Shown piece by piece: positions 23,491 to 36,274 of a DNA stretch of 64,000 nt. The stretch spans positions 2,154,829 to 2,218,828 of the forward strand of contig CM068540.1 of assembly GCA_035048495.1 (NCBI GenBank). Direction: 5' to 3'. Each line of letters starts with the position of its first letter. The stretch's first letter is position 1. The notes beneath the pieces were generated by a model. The model searched no databases. It had not been told where the DNA came from and saw only the letters and a program-made list of their open reading frames with translations. The position numbers and the translations under genes were made by a program. This DNA is from Euptelea pleiosperma (Eukaryota > Streptophyta > Magnoliopsida > Ranunculales > Eupteleaceae).

Positions 23491-23799
23491 TGCAAACGTT
23501 GATATGCATTTGTTTGCCTTATTGGTCTCCTATGTATTAATAATTTATTTAAATTATTTCTATATTGTAACTAGTTTTTCAGTTACAAAAATAAGATTAT
23601 GAAGAGTTAATTAATCTGATAAAATTTGTTTTCATTATCATTGACGTATGCATTTGTTGTCCGAAGACAATGCATTATGGAGATTTAGCACGGAAGACCA
23701 TTTTCTGGTTATTACTAAAAATATGGGGTTCAAAGTCGTAATCGGAATAGCAAAGAAATGAAATCATCTTATGGGTTAGTGTAAAAAAGGGGTCATGAA

Positions 23800-24650
23800 G
23801 TCTTATGAGGACGTCACTAAAGTAGTATCTTTTAAGGTGGGCAATGGTTAGAGGGTTAGATTTTGGGAAGAGTGGCGTGGGGTTGGTAAATTATGTAAGG
23901 TGTGCTCCATATTTACAGATTGGTTATAGTTAAAGATCTAACAATGTCTAATTTTTTGTGAGGCAAAATGAGGATATTTTTGTGAATGTGTTGCTTTTCT
24001 TAAGCATCTCCAAGTAACCCAAAGCGCATTGGAGTCTATTGATACTTGAGTTTTGAAAAAGGATATTTTTGTGAGATCTTTTTATGACCGATTCGTTGGG
24101 TTTTTAGGATTTAGGAATATAGTTGCGTTAGTTTGGGGAAATCCGGCCCCTCCTAGAGTGTAAGCTTTCATATGGATGGTTGTTATGGACTAGGTATTGA
24201 CTCTTGATCACTTTATTCATTGGATGATAGTTTCAATATGGCTTTCTGCATGGACCCTCTAGCTGTTTTTTCCTCTTGGCCAAGTGGGGTATTCGGTGAA
24301 GGAAAAATTCTTTGGACAGTTCTCCTTTTCGCCTTGTGCTGGTATATTTTAGAAGGAATGAAATATGAGCATATTTAAAGACCATGGTCGGGAAGTTCTA
24401 GAGATTTGTTTAGATATTGGAAGGTTGATGATGATATCATAGGTGTCCATCTTGAAGGAGTTTCATGGCACTTTGTATGGGGATTTTGTAGGTACTTGGG
24501 ATTCTATACTCTTTGGTGATGTAGCCATATGGGCTTTTTTGTCAGGCTTTGCCTTTTTCTTTTCGTGGGAACCTTTTCACCCCTTTGTTTTGTAAATCCA
24601 CTTATACTCTAATCCATACATTTTCATTGTCGATCAAAAAATTGATGTTT
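23800..24650 (+). mobile_element. LINE 3' end, plus strand
   Basis: Scattered frames read GNG-RVRFWEEW, DRFVGFLGFRNIVALVWGNP and the weak C-terminal zf-RVT-like region. The end CATTGTCGATCAAAAAATTG is the usual 3' end of these LINEs (the same sequence, inverted, opens the LINE at 62693). Confidence 0.7.
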
Positions 24651-25437
24651 GACTTGTTTTCCTATAGGTTTCCAAAATATTTCTTAATTATTTATATTTA
24701 AATTCGATTTTAACTAAAATAAATTTTAAATCATTAAAATATAAATATTAAATCATAAAATAATGTCATAAAAGGGTAATTAACCCATTAGATTTATATT
24801 TAATAATTATTAAAAATTATATGACTTGGATTGCCTATTATATGTCATTTTTTTTTATAGGTAAACTATTATATGTCATTTTTGCTAATTCATCATCATC
24901 ATTATCTATGCCTTATCCCACAATGTTTGGCGTTGGAAACTTGAATACTATTGCCATTTGACTATGTTCAGAGCTATGTCTTTTGTCAAACCATATCTAT
25001 TTAGATCTTTAGGTCAGAAGTAAGCAAATTTTGGCTTTTATGTACTTAGATGACATTGTTTTGAGTAATAACATTGCAGTTGTTTGCTCTGTCTCAGAGT
25101 CTCGATATTTCAATGCTCGTTTTAGTATGTACAGAATACTATCGATCTTGCATCTTTTACTCCAAATTATTGGTTCTTGTATTCTAATAGTTATAAGTGG
25201 TTTTACATACTTGTTTTAGCTTTCCCTAAAATATCAATTCATATTTGCTACCTTTTTTTAATAATTCCCTAAACTTTCCTAGATTTGCGATTTTTTGCAA
25301 GATTCCTTAAACATCCCTTTATCCATTTTTTTCCGTAAATTTTGTATTTAGCATGTCCAAATTCGCCATAATTCACCAAGGGATTCGATGAATTAATAGG
25401 TAATTTATAACATATCTTTGGAATGTGTTTACTGTAG
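24651..25437 (+). other. Intron 5 end, nothing recognised
   Basis: AT-rich sequence with AAATTTTAAAT-like tracts. No domain or repeat identified. Confidence 0.6.
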
Positions 25438-25641
25438 GTGAAAACAGCTGAGACTGGGTACATGTCTCATAGAATGAGTAAAGCCTTGGAGGACCTGTCC
25501 ATTCAGTATGATCACACAGTTCGTAATGCTAGTGGAGGGGTAGTTCAATTTCTTTATGGAGATGATGGCATGGATCCAGCAGATATGGAAGGAAAGGGCG
25601 GTATTCCCTTAAATTTGGATAGATTGTACTTGAAAATTAAG
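25438..25641 (+). CDS. NRPC1: NRPC1 exon: bridge helix C-terminal half and cleft
   Basis: Acceptor TTTACTGTAG. Reads [20 protein letters not shown], completing the bridge helix, then [20 protein letters not shown]. Sixty-eight codons, donor AAG|GTTAGT, phase 0. It is only 82 bp from the next exon. Confidence 0.95.
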
Positions 25642-25723
25642 GTTAGTCCCCCTTTGATTTTGTTTTGGGGCCAACGAAATTTTTGGAAAAGATGCAATGC
25701 ACAATTTTGTTGTTCATTTACAG

Positions 25724-25999
25724 GCTACATGTCCTGGTAGGGCACATGCAAACTTGTCTCCTTCAGAAGTCTTAAGAAGTGTTAATGAGAGACTCACAAG
25801 ACATGATATGACCCAAGAGGGTGGTTGCTCTGATGCCTTTAAAAATTCATTATTGGATTTTGTAAAAAAATGCATTACTGCATTAAAGAGCACAAGGAGG
25901 GCACTGCAACTGAATGCAGAATATGTTGAGAAGAGTAATTCTGGTTTTCTAGAGAAACTTGCAGCAAATATTTCCGGTATTACTTCCCAACAGCTACAG
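25724..25999 (+). CDS. NRPC1: NRPC1 exon: cleft region
   Basis: Acceptor TCATTTACAG. Ninety-two codons from [20 protein letters not shown] to SGITSQQLQ, donor CAG|GTAAAA. This region is more variable between Pol I, II and III and is assigned by position and frame, since it continues the previous exon over an 82-bp intron and leads into the trigger-loop exon in phase 0. Confidence 0.92.
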
Positions 26000-26990
26000 G
26001 TAAAATTCAGTATTCTACTTTTTAATATCTACTTGGCAGCTTGAACTTCTACTTGTGCAATTTTCATTTGCTCGTAAGTTTATCCTTTTACTTGTTTTTA
26101 GTCCACAACTGGTGCTGAATCTCACTCTTCTTTCAACATTTCATAAGGTGTTCCTCCCTTCTCTTTTTGTTTCACAATCTGCCACACCAAAGCGTTTCTT
26201 CATTAGAACACGTGGCTACCTAAGTACACACCTCTTAATTCTCACACCTTTTATTTATTTTAAAATCAAATTATTTTTCTGAATTGTGCTGTATCGGTCA
26301 GCGCATTGCACTCCTAGGTGCACTGTGTCCATAATACTAGAAAAATCTAAGATGACATCAGCAATGCTCGATGTCAACTCTCCTCCTAATTCCCGGCTGA
26401 CTGGCAAACCACAACCCACTTTGAATAAAGCGTTCTCATCTTCATTCCAATCCATACAGCCATCTGTTGGGTAAAACCATAGTTAGCAATTCGGAGTTCG
26501 GCAAAAATACGGCCCGGGAAATGCTCTATAAATTGGATTCAACAGTTAGTAGTTCGGTTAAAAATTCGGAGATTTGGAAAAATGCGGTATGGGGATTCTT
26601 CTAGTATAATTTGGATTCTATATTCTAAAATTCGTTAATTTTTTTGATATTAAATGCATATATAAAATGAATCTAATTCATATTTTGTAATGAACTTCCA
26701 ATCATAAGATTGATAACCAACTCAATATTCATACATATAAAGTACATTCATGTATCCAATGAGAACTAAAATCTATCCATTCACACTAAAAGCTCATATG
26801 CAAAAATTTATTTATTTAGCTCATGTTCTTGTTATTTAGCACAACCATGTTATTAGAATGCCAAAAATTAAGTATAAATTTTCACCTATTCAGTAATAGA
26901 GCCGGTAGCTTACCTGCTAGTTTTCTACAACCATGCGACTATGGAGTCCAAAATTATTTGATCCCAATAGTGTGCTACCAGTTGAAATCA
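26000..26990 (+). other. Intron 7 start, nothing firm
   Basis: No convincing coding. Near 26490-26600 there are repeated AATTCGGAG/TTCGG motifs that look like a degraded MITE. The frame 26255-26455 (minus, 66 aa) has no recognised family. Confidence 0.5.
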
Positions 26991-26991
26991 G

Positions 26992-27480
26992 TGGAGGTTT
27001 TGGAGTTAGGGTTAGGTTAGAGTAAGAGAGAAGAGAAGAGAGAAGGGTGTCATTGTATAGGTCACAATGACTCCATAAATCTTATTTATATAAAAGGGGC
27101 ATTACGAAAGACAAGTATACCCCTCACATCAAGGGGTATTTATAGAACAACTAAATACGTATAAAATACGTATTTGATAACTCTCCCTCAAGTTGGTGGA
27201 TAGATATCTCTCATGCCCAACTTGCATAAACATTTGTGAAGTTGCCAACTAGGAACTCCTTTGATGAAGACATCTACTACTTGCTCATTGGTCTTTACAA
27301 AGGGGGTACAGACTTCTCCAGATACGATCTTTTCCCAAATGGTGGCGATCCACTTCAAAGCGTTTGGTTCGATCATGTTGTACTGGATTGTGAGCAATAG
27401 TGATAGCAGCCTTGTTGTCACAATACAAACTCACATACCAGAAGATCGGAAAGCCAAGCTCAGCAACCAACATCTTCAGC
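26992..27480 (-). mobile_element. Copia family 3 fragment: 3' LTR and RNase H end
   Basis: Minus strand. LTR about 26992-27182 (GGGGTATTTATAG, TACGTATTTGATAAC), PPT complement TCTCCCTCAAGTTGG, then RNase H remnants GKDRIWRSLYPL and CEILWLKMLVAELGF (27188-27497). It breaks off at 27480 where a family-1 copia LTR was inserted. Confidence 0.82.
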
Positions 27481-27559
27481 CAGAGTATCTCACACAAGCC
27501 TGTTGGAGTTTATGTAATAGCCAGAGCATCTCACACAAGCCTGTTGGAGTTTATGTAAT
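27478..27559. repeat. 41-bp direct duplication at a retroelement junction
   Basis: Positions 27478-27518 and 27519-27559 repeat one unit beginning AGCCAGAGTATCTCACACAA and ending TTGGAGTTTATGTAAT, one mismatch apart. The unit joins host copia sequence to the first bases of the family-1 LTR. Confidence 0.9.
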
Positions 27560-27560
27560 A

Positions 27561-27643
27561 CACCCACGTGGGTGTCTCAAGTCGGCTGCGTCCCACTTCC
27601 CACGTGGGGTCTTTTTTCGTTTTCACTATTCACGTGAATAGTG
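27561..27643 (+). promoter_or_regulatory. G-box palindromes in copia family 1 LTR
   Basis: CACCCACGTGGGTG (27561-27574), CCCACGTGGGG (about 27598-27608) and the perfect 20-bp palindrome CACTATTCACGTGAATAGTG (27624-27643) each centre on CACGTG, the binding core of plant bZIP and bHLH factors. Equivalent sites recur in the family-1 LTRs at 5528, 44074, 44978 and 58373. Function is inferred. Confidence 0.5.
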
Positions 27644-27693
27644 CCGAGTGAATAGTGTCACGTGAATAGTGCTACTCTTTGTAGGAGTTCTCC

Positions 27694-27696
<3 letters not shown>

Positions 27697-27736
<40 letters not shown>
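27697..27736. repeat. (TA)n microsatellite in copia LTR
   Basis: About 20 dinucleotides, at the equivalent point to the tracts at 2997, 44160, 45137 and 58528 in related LTRs. Confidence 0.9.
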
Positions 27737-27740
<4 letters not shown>

Positions 27741-28895
27741 TGTGTGAGAGAGAAGGAATTAGTAATTCATTCTCTCATCTTCTCACAACTTCTCTCTCTA
27801 ACCCTAATCTCCTTCTCTACCTTCCGCCTCCATTACACTTTTTTCCTCTTCTCCTTGGAACATTCATCTATTGGTTACAACCTTATTTACAACATGGTAT
27901 CAAAGCATGGTAGCTCTAGGGCACGTGTCTTTTTCCCATAGACTCCATTCCGATCTAAGACGGTTATGTGAGCATCCGGAGCCGAGAACTTTTGAGGAAA
28001 TCGCAGAGATCATTCTTGCGCTATCCGAGGATTAATCCATAGGCAAAACACCAGAGGCTCTTATTTCCTGGTTAGTTTTTTCCCTCAAGTGCATCAAAGA
28101 TCCAGTTTGTCTTCTTCTCAAGCTTCTCCAACGTTTTTTCGATCAACACGTTTTTCGAGGTTTTTTGGGTTTTTGATTTTCTTGAGATCTGCACCACGGT
28201 AGGGTTTTCTACTCTAGCCGCCTTCTCCAGTATTCACCCAGGGACTGTCAGAAAGTCGCATCGCATTTTTCCGACCACTGGATCATCAGTTTCCAAAAAT
28301 TGGCCTGATTTTCAGATATTTGGGTTTTGGATTTTTGTGAGATTCGCGTAATAGCAGGCCCCTCTGACTTTGCCGCCTTCTTCTGTACTGCTCGTGGAAC
28401 ATTTCGAAACTTGGTTCGACGAATTCTGACAGTCAGAACCCTAGTTTCCAAAAATCACCCGGATCCCCGGGCTATTTTTTGGGTTTTGATTTTCTTCCAA
28501 AATCAGACCTCTCTGGGCCTCCTGTCCTAGGCACACCACTCATTGGGCCTTTAGGGATCCTCTAGACCTTGCTTTGGTTTTCTATGAGCTTCCGGTACAC
28601 TACCTGCTATTTTTGGTGGTCCTACTCCGATAAGTTAAGCCGAGGCCACATCTAGGATTTCTGGTTCTTCCTCTAAGGATCGTCCTGTGACTCATGGCTC
28701 TCATGGAGATCACAACCCTCAGTTCTGCATCACCACTGTAAAGCTCGATGGCACCAACTTCCTGGAATGGAAGACTTCCGCACTCATGTACATTGGGGGT
28801 CGTGGCTACAGTGAGTATCTGACCGATGTTACTAAAGATATAAAAATTAGTTGTCTCGTGTTACATTTGGTGACTAAGTCTTTTGGAACCTGATA

Positions 28896-29972
28896 TGTGT
28901 ACCGGTCTAAATTAGATTGTATTAGGGCGTTCATTTTATTGTTATAAAGTAAAATGAGGACATATCCTAAAAAATCAAGCCAGAACAAGGTTGTTTAATT
29001 CTAAATAACTAAAACGTGTAGGGTGTCGAAGATGAGTCTAGGGCTATCTAGCCCCCCTCCGTATAAACGTCCTCCTCATCACAAAACTTCTCATGTAGAT
29101 CCTCCAAATCTGGATCTACCAAGTCGTCCGAGTCTTCATAGAAATCATCGGCCGAATCTGAAAATGTGTCGGCAAACTTCGTGAGTCCAAAATGACTCAA
29201 TGTACCACAAATCATTTGGCATGCATTTTGAACAACCAAAATAGTTTAAGCATGCTACGCACATGCGAGATAATTGAAGTCATGAATAAGATACAATGTA
29301 GTAACATGCATGCTCTATGCTCTCACCCCCTGTTCACTCAAACCATACGGTCTCCATCTCCTTCCCTCATATGGGGAGTAACCTCACAGGTCATCTGTAG
29401 GAAAAATAATAATAAGGGTTTGGGGTCTTGCACCCTAGGGCTCCGGGCCCTTCTTAATTCTTTCCCTCACTTGGAGAATAACCTCACTGGTCTGTATAAT
29501 AGATAATCTCACTGGTTCGCATAATATAGAACCTTACATGGGTTAATAGATAATCTTCATCACAATGCACATCTCATACCCATATGCCAAATATAACATA
29601 AGGCCATAGGCCATCAAAGTACCCATAAGGCATGAAAATAAGGCCCTCGGCCAACATAGTGCCCATAGGGCATGAAAAAACATGAAATCACAATCATCAA
29701 TAATCAACACTAAAACATTAAAGTGTTAACACTGAAATAAGCAATCAGGCAGCCCATAGTAATTAGCGAATTAGCGATTAGTGTCGACATATATATATCT
29801 GTAAAAGATTATGAAATTTGAGAGAATACCCTTTTTTTATGCGACTATGTGGTTTTTTATAGGGAATGATCATGGTACACTAGATTTTATTAGTTTTGAG
29901 AATATACATGCAAACCCCCAAAAAGATCTATCAAAGCATATATATTGAAGTTCCTTCTTTTCTATGTTTTAG
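28896..29972 (+). other. Intron 7 distal segment, unplaced repeat-like DNA
   Basis: No secure gene. The minus frame 29048-29239 codes an acidic peptide (DSADDFYEDSDDLVDPDLED) that may be part of an unidentified transposon. 29320-29700 has imperfect repeats around GAGTAACCTCAC / CTCACTGGT and GGCCATAGGCCAT / CCCATAGGGCATGAAAA, resembling a gypsy LTR, but I could not prove it. Confidence 0.45.
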
Positions 29973-30248
<276 letters not shown>

Positions 30249-30579
30249 TGATTCTCAATTCCAACAAAGCCAATTGCTTTGATAACAAAATCTTTGATAA
30301 AATAGTATGTACTTACGATTATAGGGTAGATTTAATTGAGAAAACCTTGTTAGTTGCATGACATATTGTGAGGAGCTTCTTCAACTATTGCAAATATCAG
30401 ATACATTTTTGGCTTTTTTAAGGTGCAGCATTGTTCCGTCTCCATGAATCAATCGTTCCAGTCTTCACTAAATTTCAGGCCAATATATCATTCATGTTAT
30501 AGTAAAACTATAAAAGAGCACAGAATTGTGGTACTGATTTGTGTAATGTTGGGACTCATATGGTTTATTATAATACTAC

Positions 30580-33500
30580 TGTAAGAAGTAAAGTCCTAGG
30601 GTTTGAGAGAAGAAAGAGAAAAGAAGAGAAGAGAAAAAGAGAGTCACAAACTTAGATAGTTTGGCCCCATCATTGTGATATATATACTAGTCACTTAAGT
30701 GGTATGGGCCTACCTACATTAATAGAACATATGGACCCAACACTCTACATAAGGCCCAACTATGTAATATAAACATAAAATAAATATACTAAGAACTCTT
30801 AACACTCCCCCTCAAGCTGGTGCATACAAATCAAACATGCCCAGCCTGGTACATAGAGTAAAAAGGGATTCCTAGGCAAGGCCTTTGTAAGAACATCTCC
30901 CAACTGATCTGCTGACTTGATATGTGGAGTGATGATTTGTTTGTGTAACACCTGTCACGGATAAAATACAATCAACCTCGATGTGCTTTGCCCGCTCATG
31001 AAACACTGGATTGCTAGCAATAAAGCTAGTAGCTTGATTGTCACAATACAAAGGCATAAGAGAAGGAACCTCAAATCCCATCTCCTTAAGAAGGGACTGA
31101 ACCCATAACATCTCACACCCCTTTGCCCGGTGACCCCTTCAAGTAACGCAGAATCCGAAAAAATGCATTCTAATGTGGTTGTCGTGGGGCATGGATAAAC
31201 TGACTAATTACGCCAACAACAAAGGTGATGTCTGGACGAATGACAGTAAGGTAAATCTACTTACCAACTAACCGACGGTAACGAGCAACATCAGCATAAA
31301 CCTTCCCCTGTTCATCATCAAGCTTAACAGTAGGATCCATAGGAATATCAACCGGCTTTGAGCCTAGCGTACCTGTCTCAGATAAGAGGTACAACACATA
31401 CTTGCGCTGAGAAAGGCTAATACCACTTTTGGAACGAGCAACCTCGATGCCAAGAAAGTAACGGAGAAGACCCAAATCCTTAATATGAAATTGCCTAGAC
31501 AAATGAATCTTCAAGTCTGAAATACTACAGGAGTCACTTCCTGCGATAATGATGTCATCCACATACACAATCAGAACAATAACACCGGCGGAAGATCTTC
31601 TGACAAAAATCGAATGATCGGAAGTGGAGCGTAGAAAACCATAACCGAGCACAACTGAATTGAACTTATCAAACCAAGCTCGAGGCGATTGCTTCAAACC
31701 ATAAATAGCTTTCCGCAGGCGACAAACCAACTCAACATGACCAGAAGGAACATACCCAGGCAGTTGCTCCATATAAACCTCTTCTTGCAAGTCCCATGTA
31801 AGAAGGCATTCTTTATATCCAGCTGATATAAAGGCCAATCACAGATAGAAGAATTCGAATAGAATTCAGTCGAGCCACTGGGGAAAAAGTCTCAAAATAG
31901 TCGACACCAAACGTCTGAGTATACCCTTTGGCGACCAAGCGCACCTTTAAGCGCTCAACAAATCCATTGGGAAAATACTTGATGGTGTGCATCCATCGAC
32001 ATCCAACAGTCTGCTTCCCTAGAGGAAGTGGATTAAGATCCCAAGTACGATTATGATGAAGAGCATCCATCTCCTCATCCATAGCCAATTTCTAACCAGG
32101 AGAAGACTGAGCCTGTGTAAAAGAAGTAGGAACAAAAACAGCCGACAAGGAGAGAGCAAAACTCCGAAAGGTAGGAGACACACAGTGAAGTGAAACAAAG
32201 TCATCAATGGGATGTTTAGTCCACGCGCGAGTACCTTTCCTTAATGCGATTGGTAAGTATGCAGCGGAAACTGGGGAATGAGCAGAAGTAGGAACCTCAA
32301 GTGAAGACGATGATGGATCAGGGGCTTGAGCATCTGGGGAAATAACTGGTATAACAAACCGTAGGTATGGCAGTAGGTAAGGTAAACTCCCCCCGACGAA
32401 GAGACACAAGAACCGAATCATATGATTCCCCGAGAGACGAAAAAAATGAGTAAACTCAAAATGGGACATTGGCACTGACATAATAACAACAAGACGCGGG
32501 ACAATAACCATGGTATCCTTTCTGAGTACAAGAGTAGCCCAAAAAGATACATTTAACAGAGTGAGGAAAAAGTTTGTCATGACCAGGACCAAGCACATGA
32601 ACAAATGACACATAACCAAATACACGAGGAGGCACATTAAACGAATTGACATTAGAGTACAACAAGGAGAAAAGATAATGAACATCTAGAACTGACGACG
32701 ACATACGGTTAATAAGGTGGCGGGCAGTGAGGACAGCATCACCTCAATAAGGCTTCGGGACATGCACATGAAACATAAGGGTATGGGCAACATCCAACAG
32801 ATGACAGTGTTAACGCTCCACAACACCATTTTGTTGGGAGGTATGAGCACAAGAAGTCTGATGGATCATGCCTCGATCAGAACAAAAGGTCTGGATAGAA
32901 GCTTGCATGTATTCAAGAGCATTATCAGAACGGATTATTTTAATAGGCTTGCCATATTGAACATATATCTCATTATAAAACGTGGTTAAACACGGGGTAA
33001 TTTGGATCGATCTTTTAACAAAAATAGCCATGTCATTCTAGAATAATCATCCACAAACACAACAAAATAAGGAAAACCCGATAAACTTTTTATTCTTGAA
33101 GGATCCCAAATATCTGTGTGGATTACATCAAAAGGACTAGACTTACGACTCTCACTACAACGCGGAAACGAACTACGGTGATGCTTGCCTAACTGACAAG
33201 CTTCACATTCTAAAACAGACACTAGACTCAACTTTGGTATGGCACGACGTAAATTAGACAATGAAAGATGGCCCAAACGAAAATGACACTGAAGTGGTGA
33301 CACAATTGCACTCATTGCAGATGCAGATGCTCCAAGATCCAAGTAATATAAACCGTCCTTCTCATGCCCCAAACCCATCACCTTCTTCATCTTGAGATCT
33401 TGAAAAGCTCAAGTAGGAGAAAAGTTTATTGAGCACTGTAATCTGAGCACCAATACCATCCCACGCAAGAGACTTGCCATCAACAAAAACACCCGAATTG

Positions 33501-34297
33501 GCTATCTGGAAGATGTAAAAATCAATTTTCACACATGATGTCAGAAAAATCCCAAGCGTGAAGCAAACAACCCCTAAAATCAATCTAGGGAGGGCGGCAA
33601 GGGTAGGTAGACACACCTACTTGTGATTTTTGAAAAAATAAAAAACCCAACAAAACTTCAGGAGAGAGATATGGTGGAAAAATATCAACTTCTACTCGGA
33701 GAATCAGAAAATTCTCAAAACAGCTTCAAACAACTCCTAAAAACAATTTAGGAGGGGCGGCAAGGGTAGGAGAACACTCCACCTTCAAATCTTTGAGAAA
33801 CACCAAAACCCAAAAAAGTCTCTCCCGACGAGTAAAAACTGAAAACTACACCTTAGGGTTTCAAAACCATATACGGAAGCTTCACGACCTTCAGAAACAC
33901 CAACACCAAACAAACCCTAGATAACACGTCTAGGTGTAAAATAACCTCAAAAAACAATTTCTATAGTTTTGTTTGCGCCAAAAACCTTAGAAACTTTATT
34001 CCCACTTGAAGACGATGAAGGAAAAAGAAGAAAATATGGAAAAGAAGGAAGGATTAGGGTTTCTTATGATTAAATATGCTCTGATACCATGTAAGAAGTA
34101 ACGTCCTAGGGTTTGAGAGAAGAGAAGAGAAAAAGAGAGAGTCACAAACTTAGATAGTTTGGTCTCCTCATTGTGATATGTACTAGTCACTTAAGTGGTG
34201 TGGGCCTACTTACATTAATAGAACATATGGGCCCAACACTACATAAAGCCCTACTATGTAATATAAACATAAAGTAAATAAACTAAGAACTCTAACA
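30580..34297 (-). mobile_element. Copia element C, both LTRs present, gag missing
   Basis: LTRs 30580-30804 and 34090-34297 (minus strand TGTTA-G-AGTTCTTAG...TTCTTACA) are flanked by perfect 5-bp copies ACTAC (30575-30579, 34298-34302). The primer site complement TGCTCTGATACCA precedes the right LTR. Minus-strand pol pieces from right to left: pre-integrase and integrase, reverse transcriptase, and a truncated RNase H. The 3.7-kb length is short for copia (about 5 kb); gag and protease are lacking between 33400 and 34090. It lies inside the U12-type intron 8. Confidence 0.92.
30872..33390 (-). pseudogene. Copia C pol remnants
   Basis: Integrase: HFRLGHLSLSNLRRAIP and CEACQLGKH zinc-binding motif, then HTDIWDPSRI and FVDDYSRMTWLFLL (32986-33390); IRSDNALEY and SQQNGVVER (32810-33031). 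Reverse transcriptase: [34 protein letters not shown] (31813-32088), VCRLRKAIYGLKQSPRAWFD and VLIVYVDDIIIAGSD with the catalytic DD (31257-31838). RNase H: LMPLYCDNQATSFIASNPVF then a truncated end (30872-31111). Frameshifts separate all blocks, so it is inactive. Confidence 0.88.
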
Positions 34298-34302
34298 ACT
34301 AC

Positions 34303-36274
34303 AAATGAGGGGAGATGGCACATGTATCCCTATTTAACACTTCAAATACGAACTATTTTGAGCTTAAAACACTTCAGAAAAAATGGTACACAAAAGGAAA
34401 TATTGCCCCTATTATCGGCCAGGTCATTGTACAGCTTTTCCATTTCTGTTACAAAAATAGATGCACCTTTTGTAAGGCTTGAGTTTTTTTTATCGCAGCG
34501 TCAACTTGAGTGCAAAACTGATTTGATCTGGAGGTTGCTATTGCATTCAGGCCCAAGAAAAAATCATTAAATAAAATGCATTCAAAATTTCAAATCGAGA
34601 ACCTTTTGAATACATATAAAAATAATCCTATTGGGAGTCATTGTCTCATCCAAATAAGTTTGAATTAAACAAGAGCATTGATCCACAAGTCTCTAAGACA
34701 TGTCGAAAGAAGAGGCACTAGTTATTACAAGGTTCTGTCTTTCCCTTCCCTTTCCTTCAGTCAGAAACATATAATTGAAAAGCCAAAAAAATATATTGTT
34801 GTACAAGATGAAAGGGGGAACAATGAACTGAAAGAATAAATAGGAACAAGATCTAAGAAAGAGGAGATGGTTTCTTATGTGACGCAGGAGATGCAGATTG
34901 ACAGTTCACGTGAACCAGCAGTCGTAGAAAGGTTATCTGTACGTGGAGTTTGATCATGCTGCAACTACAAGTTTGATCTTTGCTATGCAGAGGAATAGAA
35001 AAGTAGGGTGTAAAAAAGAAGAATTAGGAGGAGAGCTAGGCAACAAGGAGCTGAAATCTGCTCTGCTTTTGGCATGTTAAGCCCAGAAAACAGAGCACTT
35101 CCAGCTCTGATTAGTGTTTCAACCTGTGGGTTTGAGTTAATTAAAACCAGTTTTGTCAGAAGCATTAAAACCAGTGGTTGTTTTTTAGTAGGGTCATTAG
35201 AGTCTAGGAAGCCCAGATTTGTTCGAGTGTTTTATCTGGCTTTTAGTAGGCCCATTAGCTGAAGGAACCTTCTATCCTAGGTGCCTCTCCAGCTCCAGAA
35301 TCTCACTCATGTTATGACTTTTTAAAATAACTCAACTAAAATTTGTTTTCAACAGCTGCTTTCTTGCTCCTACACCTTAGTCCTCTCCCAAACCCGCTCC
35401 CACTTTATGCAACAAACACAGGCCCCAATTGTCAGAGGTGCACCACTATAGCAATGGGGGGTTTAGTTGTGGTTTATAAAATTGATTTTATATCTGAGTT
35501 TTAGTTGAAGTAGGAGTTTATTATATAGAAGGGATAACATTAAGTCCTAAAGAATTGTTTTTGATTTGTTTAATTGGATTTTTGATTGAAGGACCTATTA
35601 TTCTTCTTATTTTCTCTTCTAGTATAGCACTAGTGAAATCTTAGAATTGAGATTTTCTGCTGATACTTGCATTATCACTTCTAGTAAAATATTGCATTGG
35701 AATATTGTCCTCAGAAATGATAGGTATCATATAATACATTACGATTCGTATTGAAATTTTAAACCTTGGACTCTTGAGGCTTTCCACTTAATGTTTTTTT
35801 TTGTCCATCATTCACAATGTTTAGGTTTGGTTCTATTTGTTCTGGATTGTTCCTCTTTTGTCTATGCGTGTTCTTCACAATAGAATGTGGCTTAGTTCTG
35901 TAACATATGAAGCTTCATCACAGTAAAATTTCCAGCAATATTATAACCCGTTTATGTGTGCACTTTTTTTCTTACTGAGAACTATAAATACTTCAAGATG
36001 GCTACCACCAAATCCATTAACAGTCTCTTAAATGCATCTTCGCACTTCCTTTGAGGACTATTCTGATATTATTTTTTCGTTTGTACTCCTAGAGGCTGTT
36101 CCAAAGAACCCTGATTCTGTATGCTAGTCTCAAAGAATTATCAGACTACTGGTACTACCATCTTTGAATAAAATGTTATTTTTCTTTGAATTGCATGACT
36201 GGCTATGGAAAGTTAATGCTTTATAGTACCTGCAACTATCAACTGGTTAGTGTGATCCTATAACTTGGCATCAG
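34303..36274 (+). other. Intron 8 distal segment, nothing recognised
   Basis: Intron sequence with short chance frames only. Ends in the U12-like branch site and acceptor. Confidence 0.6.
36255..36274 (+). other. U12-like branch site and 3' splice site of intron 8
   Basis: The intron ends ATCCTATAACTTGGCATCAG. CCTATAAC resembles the U12 branch consensus TTCCTTAAC, and the candidate branch adenine at 36263 lies 11 nt from the AG, within the short 10-20 nt spacing typical for U12 introns. There is no long polypyrimidine tract, again as expected. Supports the U12 donor at 30121. Confidence 0.75.

Larger units (their letters stand above)
27542..28895 (+). mobile_element. Copia family 1 fragment: 5' LTR, leader and gag start
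   Basis: LTR 27542-27894 (TGTTGGAGTT...TTTACAACA) is followed directly by the primer site TGGTATCAAAGC (27895-27906), an untranslated leader and the gag N-terminus (ITTVKLDGTNFLEWKTSALM, about 28726-28800). It stops near 28895 and the rest is lost. Plus strand, the same direction as the host gene. Confidence 0.85.

Noticed and set aside
29320..29700. Gypsy LTR call
   Set aside because: The composition and imperfect repeats are suggestive, but no paired LTR, primer site or polypurine tract was found.
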